A stretch of DNA of 20,918 bases, from positions 1 to 20,918 of the IMG/VR virus record IMGVR_UViG_3300025141_000958; one strand, given 5' to 3'. A program made the position numbers and the translations under genes. Positions 1-7,810 of the stretch are shown here, in pieces. Position 1 is the stretch's first letter, and the number at the start of each line of letters is the position of its first letter. The notes beneath the pieces are model-generated. The model saw nothing but the letters and a program-made list of their open reading frames with translations. It had not been told where the DNA came from and did no database searches. Source of the DNA: a virus.

Positions 1-174
1 ATAGCTAATTATGATACAAATCTTAGCGGTAATACAGCAAGCGTTTCATTTAGTGCGGGAACCTTAAGCTCTCCTAACGTATATTTAATATTTCATTTGA
101 ATGGCCAGGATGCAACAAATTCAGCTACTGTATCTTTTTCCGATATAAACACACGAGAAAATTGCCCTGTTTAA
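1..174 (+). CDS. C-terminal fragment of a beta-rich (probably surface/structural) phage protein
   Basis: Frame 1 is open from the first base to a TAA at 172-174 and gives 57 residues with no start inside the window, so this is the 3' end of a longer gene. The fragment is rich in Ser, Thr and Asn and alternates polar and hydrophobic residues (for example ASVSFSAG, VYLIFHLNG and TVSFSDIN), as in an Ig-like or fibre-type beta sandwich. One Cys lies four residues from the end. A 69-base A/T-rich gap separates it from the next gene on the same strand. A tail-fibre or decoration-protein origin is plausible from the context, but no family is recognised. Confidence 0.55.
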   Translation: MANYDTNLSGNTASVSFSAGTLSSPNVYLIFHLNGQDATNSATVSFSDINTRENCPV

Positions 175-243
175 TAAAAAATAAAAACCTAAACAATTGT
201 GTAATAATAACTTTATACAAATATTAATTAATAAAAACAAAAA

Positions 244-597
244 ATGGCAAATACATATTCTTGGCAAATAAATGCTTTAGATACATACCCTTCACAAGAA
301 AGCCTTACAGATATTGTTTATAATATCCATTGGGGATTAACAGCTACATCTGATCAAACGGATGCTGATGGAAATGCTTATACAGCAAACTCTATTGGGA
401 CACAAACTGTAGCGGCCCCTGATGCAGATAGTTTTACTGCTTTTGATGATCTTACGCAAGAGATTGTAGAAGCATGGCTAGAAGCAAGCGAATTAGAAGT
501 TGATGCTATCAAAGCAAGTCTTGATTCTCAAATTGAAGAAAAAATTACACCTACAAGTGTAACACGGCAATTACCAACGCAGGAGCCGGCTGCATAA
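244..597 (+). CDS. Conserved marine-phage protein (DUF7936-like), function unknown
   Basis: This 117-residue protein starts at an ATG behind an A-rich leader (AAAACAAAAA). Its N-terminal half looks beta-rich, with the pattern NTYSWQINALDTYPSQ followed by VYNIHWGLTAT. A helical segment starts around residue 62 (FTAFDDLTQEIVEAWLEA), followed by a charged helix and a Pro/Thr-rich tail. That layout matches a small protein family I recall from cyanophages and other marine phages, for which the name DUF7936 may apply; I cannot confirm this without a search. The biochemical role is unknown. It opens the run of small genes ahead of the terminase, so a virion or assembly role is a fair guess but not shown. 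Confidence 0.75.
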   Translation: MANTYSWQINALDTYPSQESLTDIVYNIHWGLTATSDQTDADGNAYTANSIGTQTVAAPDADSFTAFDDLTQEIVEAWLEASELEVDAIKASLDSQIEEKITPTSVTRQLPTQEPAA

Positions 598-627
598 CTA
601 TTATTAACAATTAAATACAATTAAATT

Positions 628-888
628 ATGTCTAACGACACAAAAATAACCGAAGAGCAGTTGCAAAAACTACAAGGATTTGTACAGACTCTAAACCAAG
701 CACAAATGCAATTAGGGCAGCTAGAGGTTGAAAAACACGCGCTATTGCACCAAACCGGAGAAATCCAAGCACAATTACAAGCGTTCCAAAAAGAGCTCGA
801 AGAAGAATACGGAAAAGTATCTGTAAACATTCAAGATGGAACTTACGTAGCAATCCCGGAAAAAGATGAATCTGATAAGGAAGATTAG
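628..888 (+). CDS. Small coiled-coil protein
   Basis: This 86-residue protein starts with ATG after an A/T-rich gap holding two near copies of ACAATTAAAT. Residues about 8-64 form one long predicted coiled coil with Leu/hydrophobic heptad spacing (LQKLQGFVQTLNQAQMQLGQ, then a Lys/His/Glu-rich helix). It ends in a short beta-like segment (VSVNIQDGTYVAI) and an acidic tail. The shape recalls prefoldin-like hairpins, but the length and motif are not specific. It stops with TAG at 886-888. I recall similar short coiled-coil proteins beside terminase genes in uncultured marine phages. No function can be assigned; a chaperone or oligomeric virion part is possible. Confidence 0.75.
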   Translation: MSNDTKITEEQLQKLQGFVQTLNQAQMQLGQLEVEKHALLHQTGEIQAQLQAFQKELEEEYGKVSVNIQDGTYVAIPEKDESDKED

Positions 889-916
889 TATCGGGAGAGA
901 CTATAAAAATGAAGCT

Positions 917-1084
917 ATGCATTACTCCGTAGGCCAAGAAGTCTACGGGGGGCATACTATTTGTGATATAGTCGAAGAAGAAAATAAATACAGTATTTAT
1001 ATTAAAAAGAACAACGAAGTATTGCCGTGGAAAGATTTTAATAAAAATATGGCAGTAGCAGTTGAGTATAACCTAGAATATTAA
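917..1084 (+). CDS. Small conserved phage protein (55 aa), start placed at 917
   Basis: The frame is open from an ATG at 866, but I place the start at the ATG at 917. That start avoids a 23-base overlap with the upstream coiled-coil gene and begins with MHYSVGQEVYGG, which looks like a natural N-terminus for this small family. The product is 55 residues, mostly beta: VGQEVYGG, a hydrophobic strand TICDIV, KYSIYIK, then a conserved-looking end VLPWKDFNKNM followed by VEYNLEY. It resembles a small SH3-like barrel that I recall from other marine phage genomes. The stop TAA (1082-1084) shares its last base with the ATG of the next gene (TAATG), so the two are probably translationally coupled. Function unknown. 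Confidence 0.65.
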   Translation: MHYSVGQEVYGGHTICDIVEEENKYSIYIKKNNEVLPWKDFNKNMAVAVEYNLEY

Positions 1085-1689
1085 TGCGAAGCATTTTTAG
1101 TTTTATAGTTGCGCCAAAAGAAGAACGTTATAATAACAAAAAACAAATTGGTAACAACGAATTAATATTAAATACAGAAATATCTGATCACAGGTATATT
1201 AGCAGAAATGCTATTGTGCTTGAAACACCAATTGCAGAAAAAACTGATATTAAAAAAGGTGACGAAGTAATTGTTCATCATAATGTTTTTCGCAGGTGGT
1301 ATGATGTTCGTGGTAAAGAAAAAAATTCATCAAGTTATTTTGAAGAAGATAAATACTTTATAACGGCTGAACAAATTTTTTTATATAAGCGCAATAGCAA
1401 ATGGCACGCGCCAAAGGGGTTTTGTTTTGTAAAACCTTTAAAATCTAATAATAAATTTGATACTGGCCAAGAAAGACCTTTAATAGGCATTATAAAATAT
1501 GCTGATAAAGCTTTAGAAAAAAACGGTATTAAAAACGAATGCTTAGTTGGTTTTACACCCTCAAGCGAATATGAATTTATTATAGAAGGCGAAAGAATGT
1601 ACCGTGTGCCCACCAATTCAATTTCAATTAAATATGAGTATCAAGGAGACGAAAAAGAATATAATCCAAGCTGGGCACAAAGCAGTTGA
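1084..1689 (+). CDS. Tandem GroES-like (Cpn10-fold) protein, probable capsid-assembly co-chaperonin
   Basis: This 201-residue protein appears to contain two GroES-like beta barrels. The first (about 25-102) has the strand-turn signature IKKGDEVIVHHNVF at 57-69, the place of the GroES 'vkvGDkVlf' strand. The second (about 112-183) runs FCFVKPL, GIIKY, LVGFTPSSEYEFIIEGE and RMYRVPTNSI, which parallels the GroES C-terminal half (barrel strand, 'TEvkvdGeey', closing strand). It ends in KYEYQGDEKEYNPSWAQSS, like a conserved tail I recall in marine phage relatives. Phage co-chaperonins such as T4 gp31 replace GroES during capsid folding, which would suit a gene just upstream of the head genes. The stop (TGA) lies inside the next gene. 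Fold assignment is moderately sure; function is inferred. Confidence 0.6.
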   Translation: MRSIFSFIVAPKEERYNNKKQIGNNELILNTEISDHRYISRNAIVLETPIAEKTDIKKGDEVIVHHNVFRRWYDVRGKEKNSSSYFEEDKYFITAEQIFLYKRNSKWHAPKGFCFVKPLKSNNKFDTGQERPLIGIIKYADKALEKNGIKNECLVGFTPSSEYEFIIEGERMYRVPTNSISIKYEYQGDEKEYNPSWAQSS

Positions 1690-1909
1690 TGAGCTTATAA
1701 AAGTTGCTGAAGAAAAAATCATTACTAATACAGAAGATGATGTGTCAGCAGATAGGCTTAAAAATGCGGCAGCAACAAAAAAGCTTGCAATATTTGATGC
1801 TTTTGAAATATTGAATAGAATTCAAGAAGAAGAGGCTATACTTGAAAACAAACCACGCGAAGAAAAAAAAGAAGCGTTTAAAGGTTTTGCTGAAAAAAGA
1901 AGCAGGTAA
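1634..1909 (+). CDS. Small helical protein directly upstream of TerL (possible small terminase subunit)
   Basis: The frame can start at a GTG at 1604, but the ATG at 1634, behind an A/T-rich leader, is preferred and gives 91 residues. Either way the gene overlaps the end of the GroES-like gene (56 bases from 1634). The protein is almost wholly alpha-helical: AGHKAVDELIKVAEEKI, a polar turn with DDVSADRLKNAAATKKLAIF, FEILNRIQEEEAI, then a basic end GFAEKRSR. Its TAA (1907-1909) overlaps the TerL ATG. Size, helicity and position fit a small terminase subunit, but no helix-turn-helix or other DNA-binding motif is clear. I recall similar proteins in marine phages annotated only as hypothetical. 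Confidence 0.6.
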   Translation: MSIKETKKNIIQAGHKAVDELIKVAEEKIITNTEDDVSADRLKNAAATKKLAIFDAFEILNRIQEEEAILENKPREEKKEAFKGFAEKRSR

Positions 1910-4128
1910 TGTATAAGCAAACTTTATATAAGGTTATAGAGCCTATTAAAATAAACAAGCTTAAAAGATTTAATAAAGCTAAGCGTTGGAAATACGGGTA
2001 CAACAAAGAAGAAGATATTGTCGTTATAAGTAAAACCGGGCAAATTGGTGATGTCTATAGCATACAAAATCTTAAAATAGCTTTGCCTCCTGCGCCTGCC
2101 AAATTAAACAAAGGCGATGATAAATGGGTTAAAGCGGAATATCCTAAAGAGTTAAGTAAAATAAAAACCATATTTGATTGGAAAAACTATCCTCCGGAGT
2201 TTCAAGAAAAATGGGAACCATACATAGATGAAGAATTCAAAAGACGTGAAGAAGGCCATTGGTTCTATAATAAAGGCGTGGCTACTTACATTACTGGTAC
2301 TAACTATATGTACTTGCAGTGGACCAAGATTGATGTTGGGGCACCAGAGTTTAGAGAAGCAAACAGACTTTTCTTTATTTTCTGGGAAGCTTGCAAAGCA
2401 GATTCCAGATGTTATGGCATGTGCTACCTCAAAAACCGTCGTTCAGGATTTTCGTTTATGGCATCGGCTGAAACCGTTAACTGGGCTACAATATCAAGCG
2501 ACGCACGATTCGGAATATTGTCCAAATCTGGTTCCGATGCTAAAAAAATGTTCACAGATAAAGTTGTACCAATATCAATAAATTATCCATTCTTTTTTAA
2601 GCCAATACAAGATGGTATGGATCGGCCTAAAACTGAACTAGCTTACAGGGTGCCGGCATCAAAACTAACAAGAAAGTCAATACAATCAGGGCAACAGCGA
2701 GAAGAACTTGAAGGTCTTGATACAACTATTGACTGGAAGAACACGGGCGATAACAGCTATGATGGTGAAAAACTAAAACTCTTAGTACACGATGAAAGCG
2801 GTAAATGGGAAAGACCTGACAATATATTAAATAACTGGAGAGTTACTAAAACTACGCTTAGGCTTGGTAGCAGGGTTATTGGTAAATGCATGATGGGATC
2901 AACATCAAACGCATTGGATAAAGGCGGTGAAAATTTTAAAAAGTTATATAATGATTCAAACGTTACAAAAAGAAACCGCAATGGACAGACTCGCAGCGGA
3001 TTATATAGCTTGTTCATACCTATGGAATGGAATTACGAAGGATTCATTGATTCTTATGGACACCCTGTCTTTGATACGCCGGCAGAACCAGTTGAAGGCC
3101 CATACGGAGACCCTATTGACCAAGGAGTCATAGAACATTGGGATAATGAAGTTGAAGGCTTAAAAGGCGATCAGGACGGCTTAAATGAATATTACAGACA
3201 GTTTCCGCGTACAGAAGAGCATGCATTTCGTGATGAAACAAAAAATAGTATATTTAATTTAGCTAGAATATACGAACAAATAGATTATAACGACGATATT
3301 GAATCTTTAGCCGGTATTACTACGGGCAGCTTTCAATGGGAAAACGGCATACAAGATAGCAAAGTTATTTTTAGCCCAAACCCTAATGGCAGATTTAAGG
3401 TGAGCTGGGTACCGCCTGCAAATTTGCAAAATCGTGTAATAGTAAAGAATGGAGTAAAATACCCTGGGAATGAACATATAGGGGCGTTTGGCTGTGATAG
3501 TTACGATATATCAGGCACTACAGACGGTCAGGGGTCTAAAGGCGCGTTACATGGGTTAACGAAATTTAGCATGGAAGATGCGCCCACTAATATGTTTTTT
3601 TTAGAATATGTGGCACGACCACAAACAGCAGAAATGTTTTTTGAAGATGTATTAATGGCATTAGCTTTTTATGGTATGCCATTGCTTGCTGAGAATAATA
3701 AACCTAGATTATTATATTATTTAAGAAGAAGAGGTTATCGTGGATTTTCAATGAATCGCCCGGATAGAGCTAGAAATAAGCTATCTGTCACGGAAAAAGA
3801 AATTGGCGGAATCCCTAACTCTTCTGAAGATATACGGCAAGCACATGCCGCTGCAATAGAATCATACATACAAAAATATGTTGGTTTATCAGAAAATGGT
3901 GAATATGGAAATATGTATTTCAATAATACATTAAATGATTGGGCAAAATTTGATATTAATAAACGTACAAAATATGATGCGGCTATTAGTTCAGGTTTAG
4001 CTATTATGGCTTGCAATAAAAATTTGTATGCGCCTAATCAAGAAAAAACAAAATTAAAGCTTAATCTGAACATCGCTAGATATAAAAACGATGGTTCACA
4101 ATCAAAAATAATAAAAAATTATGGCTGA
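1909..4128 (+). CDS. terL: Terminase large subunit (ATPase and nuclease)
   Basis: This 739-residue protein is the motor that cuts concatemeric DNA and pumps it into the procapsid through the portal. In the ATPase half the P-loop region is K175-N-R-R-S-G-F-S182, a deviant Walker A with Phe where GKS/T would have Lys; R177/R178 probably supply the positive charge, as in other 'RQxGFS' phage terminases. Walker B is L291-L-V-H-D-E296, and a coupling motif G330-S-T332 follows. The nuclease half shows an RNase H-like set: D530 in GCDSYD, E595 in LLAENN and D690 in KYDAAISSGLA. Its start overlaps the preceding stop (TAATG), and its TGA lies inside the first codons of the portal gene. Size is at the large end for TerL, as in crAss-like phages. 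Confidence 0.92.
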   Translation: MYKQTLYKVIEPIKINKLKRFNKAKRWKYGYNKEEDIVVISKTGQIGDVYSIQNLKIALPPAPAKLNKGDDKWVKAEYPKELSKIKTIFDWKNYPPEFQEKWEPYIDEEFKRREEGHWFYNKGVATYITGTNYMYLQWTKIDVGAPEFREANRLFFIFWEACKADSRCYGMCYLKNRRSGFSFMASAETVNWATISSDARFGILSKSGSDAKKMFTDKVVPISINYPFFFKPIQDGMDRPKTELAYRVPASKLTRKSIQSGQQREELEGLDTTIDWKNTGDNSYDGEKLKLLVHDESGKWERPDNILNNWRVTKTTLRLGSRVIGKCMMGSTSNALDKGGENFKKLYNDSNVTKRNRNGQTRSGLYSLFIPMEWNYEGFIDSYGHPVFDTPAEPVEGPYGDPIDQGVIEHWDNEVEGLKGDQDGLNEYYRQFPRTEEHAFRDETKNSIFNLARIYEQIDYNDDIESLAGITTGSFQWENGIQDSKVIFSPNPNGRFKVSWVPPANLQNRVIVKNGVKYPGNEHIGAFGCDSYDISGTTDGQGSKGALHGLTKFSMEDAPTNMFFLEYVARPQTAEMFFEDVLMALAFYGMPLLAENNKPRLLYYLRRRGYRGFSMNRPDRARNKLSVTEKEIGGIPNSSEDIRQAHAAAIESYIQKYVGLSENGEYGNMYFNNTLNDWAKFDINKRTKYDAAISSGLAIMACNKNLYAPNQEKTKLKLNLNIARYKNDGSQSKIIKNYG

Positions 4129-6544
4129 GTCAGTTATAAAAAGTTATTTTCCTAGCCAAGCAGTTAGCGATGTAGAAAAGGCGAGTCCAGAATACGGGCT
4201 TGAAATAGCGCGTGCTATTGAAAACGAATGGTTCAAAAGAGACGCCGCCACAAATAGATTTTATGTAAATCAAAATGCGTATCATAATTTACGCTTATAT
4301 GCTCGCGGTGAGCAATCAGTACAGAAATATAAAGACGAGCTTTCTATCAATGGCGATATGTCTTATCTTAATCTTGACTGGAAACCTGTACCAATTATAC
4401 CTAAGTTTGTAGATATTGTAGTTAACGGTATGGCTAATCGTACTTATGATATTAAAGCATACTCACAAGATCCATTTGGCGTTAATAAACGTACTGAGTA
4501 TATGGAAGGTATACTTAGAGATATGCAAACAAAAGAGCTTAATGACTTTGCGCAGCAAAACTTTGGTATAAACTTGCAAGAAAGTAATTTAGCTGAACTT
4601 CCAGAAAACGAAGAAGAGCTACAATTGCATATGCAGCTTAACTATAAGCAAGCTATTGAAATTGCTGAAGAAGAAGCTATAAATGTTATTCTTAATAAAA
4701 ATAGATACGAATTAACTAAAAAGCAATTATATTATGATCTTGCTGTTTTAGGTACTGCCGCAGTAAAAACTACATATAATAATTCTGAAGGAATTAAAAT
4801 TGAATATGTAGACCCAGCTAATATTGTACATTCATATACAGAATCACCGTATTATGATGATATATATTATATTGGTGAAGTAAAAACAATACCAATTAAT
4901 GAATTAAAGAAAGAGTTCCCTAATCTTACAAATGAAGATTTAGAAAAACTTTCATCTGAGGGTTATTCAAATTATAGAATATATAATAAATATAACCCTA
5001 TAGCCAATAAGCATGACGCTAATACTGTTGACGTATTATATTTTAATTATAAAACTTTCCATAATGAAGTTTATAAAATTAAAGAAACAGCTAGCGGTGC
5101 TAAAAAAGCAATTAAAAAAGATGATTCTTTTAATCCGCCCAAAGATTCAAGAGCAAGATTTGAAAGAATTGCTACTAATATAGAAGTATTATACGAAGGC
5201 GTTTATGTGCCGGGAGCAAACATGCTTTTAAAATGGCAGCTTTGCGAAAATATGATGCGACCTAAAAGCGATGCTAATAAAGTAAAAATGAATTATTCAG
5301 TAGTAGCGCCGAGAATGTATCAAGGTCGTATTGAATCATTAGTTAGTCGTATAACCGGTTTTGCTGATATGATTCAGTTAACGCATTTAAAATTACAACA
5401 AGTTTTATCTCGCGTTGTACCTGATGGTGTATATTTAGATGCAGATGGCTTAGCAGAAATTGATTTAGGTAATGGTACAAATTATAGTCCTCAAGAAGCC
5501 CTAAATATGTTCTTCCAAACAGGTTCTGTAATTGGTAGATCATTTACCTCTGAAGGCGATATGAATCCTGGCAAAGTACCTATTCAGCAAATATCCGCGA
5601 GCTCGGGTGGCAATAAAATTTCATCATTAATAAGCACATATAACTATTACTTACAGATGATGCGTGATGCTACTGGCTTAAATGAAGCAAGAGATGGTAG
5701 TATGCCTGATAGCAATGCTTTAGTAGGTATTCAAAAAATTGCAGCAGCAAATTCAAATACTGCAACACGCCATATATTACAAGCTGGTTTATTTTTAGCG
5801 GCTGAAACAGCTGAAAAAATATCTTTGCGTATTTCTGACGTTATTGAATATTCACCAGCGAGAGAAGCATTTATTCAGTCTATAGGCGTGCATAATGTAG
5901 CAACTTTAGCTGAATTATCAGAGTTGCATATTCACGATTTTGGCATATTTATTGATTTAATGCCGGATGAAGAAGAACAACAAAAACTTGAAAATAATAT
6001 TCAAACAGCGTTATCTGCTGGGCTTATTGATTTAGAAGATGCAATTGATCTTCGTGAGATTAAAAATATCCAGCTTGCAAATCAAATGCTTAAAATACGC
6101 AGACGTAAAAAATTAGAGCGTGACCAAGCAATGCAACAACAGAATATTCAGATGCAAGCGCAGGCAAATGCACAATCACAACAAGTAGCCGCGCAGGCGG
6201 AAGTGCAAAAGCAGCAAGCATTAACGGCGCAAAAAGCTGAACTAAAACAAATAGAGTCTCAGCTTGAAATGCAGCGATTAATGCAAGAAGCGCAACTTAA
6301 GAAAGATTTAATGAATCTTGAGTTCCAAATGAACATGCAGTTAAAAGGCATCGAGGTTGACGCGCAAAAACAAACAATTAAAGAAAAAGAAGATCGCAAA
6401 GATGAGCGCACAAAATTACAAGCTACTCAGCAAAGCGAGCTAATCAATCAAAGAAAAAATAATTTACCACCTAAGTCTTTCGAATCTGCTGGAAACGACA
6501 TACTTAGTGGTGATTTTGACTTAGGTTCTTTCGAACCCAGGTAA
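4121..6544 (+). CDS. Portal protein
   Basis: This 807-residue protein lies directly after TerL (8-base overlap) and before the scaffold, the standard portal position. The portal is a dodecameric ring at one capsid vertex through which DNA enters and leaves. The N-terminal region includes YLNLDWKPVPIIPKFVDIVV followed by NGMANRTYDIKAYSQDP, typical of portal wing/clip regions in Bacteroidetes and marine podoviruses. The core carries DATGLNEARDGS (near 518-530) followed by ALVGIQKIAAANS, which fits the portal stem and crown. Residues about 660-785 form a long Gln-, Ala- and Lys-rich coiled coil, and the end is acidic and Gly/Ser-rich. Identification rests on position, size and these patterns. 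Confidence 0.85.
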   Translation: MAESVIKSYFPSQAVSDVEKASPEYGLEIARAIENEWFKRDAATNRFYVNQNAYHNLRLYARGEQSVQKYKDELSINGDMSYLNLDWKPVPIIPKFVDIVVNGMANRTYDIKAYSQDPFGVNKRTEYMEGILRDMQTKELNDFAQQNFGINLQESNLAELPENEEELQLHMQLNYKQAIEIAEEEAINVILNKNRYELTKKQLYYDLAVLGTAAVKTTYNNSEGIKIEYVDPANIVHSYTESPYYDDIYYIGEVKTIPINELKKEFPNLTNEDLEKLSSEGYSNYRIYNKYNPIANKHDANTVDVLYFNYKTFHNEVYKIKETASGAKKAIKKDDSFNPPKDSRARFERIATNIEVLYEGVYVPGANMLLKWQLCENMMRPKSDANKVKMNYSVVAPRMYQGRIESLVSRITGFADMIQLTHLKLQQVLSRVVPDGVYLDADGLAEIDLGNGTNYSPQEALNMFFQTGSVIGRSFTSEGDMNPGKVPIQQISASSGGNKISSLISTYNYYLQMMRDATGLNEARDGSMPDSNALVGIQKIAAANSNTATRHILQAGLFLAAETAEKISLRISDVIEYSPAREAFIQSIGVHNVATLAELSELHIHDFGIFIDLMPDEEEQQKLENNIQTALSAGLIDLEDAIDLREIKNIQLANQMLKIRRRKKLERDQAMQQQNIQMQAQANAQSQQVAAQAEVQKQQALTAQKAELKQIESQLEMQRLMQEAQLKKDLMNLEFQMNMQLKGIEVDAQKQTIKEKEDRKDERTKLQATQQSELINQRKNNLPPKSFESAGNDILSGDFDLGSFEPR

Positions 6545-6575
6545 TGTATAGTGTATAATCTTATAATATTTTATT

Positions 6576-7799
6576 ATGGCTGAAAATGTCGAGGTAAAAG
6601 CGGTTGAAACCGAAGAACCCTCAATTCAAGAAAAAGAACAAACAGTTGCTGAAAAATCCGGCGCTGTTTTTGAAGATGGTGTATATAAAGTTGATTTACG
6701 TCAACCACCAGTAACAGAACAAGAACAAAACGAAGAAAATGCCGTTCAAGAGCAAAGCACAGATGAGGTTCCTGTTCGCGACGAACCCGAAGCTAGCCAA
6801 GAAGTGGCAGAAGAAGTACGGGATTCCGAAGAACCTACCGAAGAAAAAGAAGAAGTAGTTTTACAAGAAATTACTGAAGAAGAATCTTCGGAAGAAACAG
6901 TACAAGAAGAAGCACAAGAATTAGCAAATGAAGTTGAAGAAGCTATTCAAGAGCAGCAAGATTCTGGTATTGAACTTCCCGAAAATATTCAAAAAGTTGT
7001 AGACTTCATAAATGAAACTGGGGGTACACTTGAAGATTACGTAGCATTAAACAGGGATTATTCATCAGTAGATGACATGGCATTGCTGCGTGATTATTAT
7101 AAACAAAATAAACCGCATTTATCTGCGGAAGAAGTTGATTTTTTAATTGAAGATAGTTTTTCATTTGATGAAGATGTAGATGACGAACGTGATATTAAAC
7201 GTAAGAAACTGCGATTCAAAGAAGAAGTTGCGCAAGCAAGGCAATCTTTAGAGGGATTAAAAGATCAATATTATGAAGAAATTAAAGCGGGTTCAAAATT
7301 AACGCCTGATCAACAAAAGGCTGTTGACTTTTTTAACCGCTATAATAAAGAGACTGAAGAGTCATCAAAAATAGCTGAACAACAGAAAAATGTATTTTTA
7401 GAGAAAACTAGTCAAGTTTTCAACGATAAGTTCAAAGGTTTTGAATATAATGTCGGTGATAAAAAATATCGTTTTAATGTTAAAAATGTAGATGAGGTTA
7501 AAACAAGCCAAAGCGACATAAATAACTTTATTAAGAAGTTTCTTAATAATGATAATGTTATGAGTGATGCAAAAGGCTATCATAAATCTTTATTCACTGC
7601 TATGAATCCAGATGCTATTGCAAACCACTTTTATGAACAAGGGCGTGCAGACGCACTTAAACAAAGTGTTGAATCTTCCAAAAATATTAACATGAATCCA
7701 AGAGGGGTTCATAATAAAGCTAATAATGATGGGGGAATCAAAGCAAGAGTAGTTGGTGATGATATTTCAAAACTAAAACTAAAACTTAAAAACTACTAA
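6576..7799 (+). CDS. Scaffold-like capsid assembly protein
   Basis: This 407-residue protein sits between portal and capsid genes, the usual place for a scaffold. It would form the temporary inner core of the procapsid. Residues 1-130 are extremely Glu-rich and probably disordered, with one conserved-looking island, GVYKVDLRQPP (35-45). Residues 133-240 are helical and contain GTLEDYVALNRDYSSVDDMA and LLRDYYKQNKPHLS-EEVDF, a pattern seen in podovirus scaffolds. More helices follow, and the end is basic (KLKLKLKNY), as expected of a scaffold tail that binds coat protein. No protease domain is seen here or nearby. The stop is 10 bases before the capsid start, within a duplicated leader sequence. 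Confidence 0.75.
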   Translation: MAENVEVKAVETEEPSIQEKEQTVAEKSGAVFEDGVYKVDLRQPPVTEQEQNEENAVQEQSTDEVPVRDEPEASQEVAEEVRDSEEPTEEKEEVVLQEITEEESSEETVQEEAQELANEVEEAIQEQQDSGIELPENIQKVVDFINETGGTLEDYVALNRDYSSVDDMALLRDYYKQNKPHLSAEEVDFLIEDSFSFDEDVDDERDIKRKKLRFKEEVAQARQSLEGLKDQYYEEIKAGSKLTPDQQKAVDFFNRYNKETEESSKIAEQQKNVFLEKTSQVFNDKFKGFEYNVGDKKYRFNVKNVDEVKTSQSDINNFIKKFLNNDNVMSDAKGYHKSLFTAMNPDAIANHFYEQGRADALKQSVESSKNINMNPRGVHNKANNDGGIKARVVGDDISKLKLKLKNY

Positions 7800-7810
7800 A
7801 ACTTAAAAAA
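7779..7810 (+). repeat. 15-bp direct repeat at the scaffold/capsid junction
   Basis: ACTAAAACTTAAAAA occurs perfectly at 7779-7793 and again at 7796-7810, a 17-base period. The first copy encodes the basic end of the scaffold. The second overlaps its stop codon and forms the A-rich leader ending at the first base of the capsid ATG. It may be a recent small duplication or an A-rich translation enhancer for the capsid gene. Confidence 0.7.

Noticed and set aside
175-243. Possible Bacteroidetes promoter (TAACTTTA resembling TAnnTTTG)
   Set aside because: No TTG element lies at the right distance upstream, and the match is imperfect in an A/T-rich gap.
909-932. ATG at 909 after a GGGAGAG sequence resembling a ribosome binding site
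   Set aside because: The frame closes after seven codons, so the purine run does not mark a gene start there.
632-955. 107-codon minus-strand frame over the coiled-coil gene
   Set aside because: Its hydrophobic pattern is the complement of the heptad-rich coding strand, and every well-supported gene here is on the + strand.
2228-2581. 117-codon + strand frame inside TerL
   Set aside because: It is a shifted frame through the conserved ATPase region of TerL, with no family-like features.
6516-6567. TTGACT and TATAAT boxes before the scaffold gene
   Set aside because: Spacing is about 32 bases, far from the usual 17. TATAAT-like words are common in this A/T-rich DNA, and the expected host class uses a different promoter pattern.
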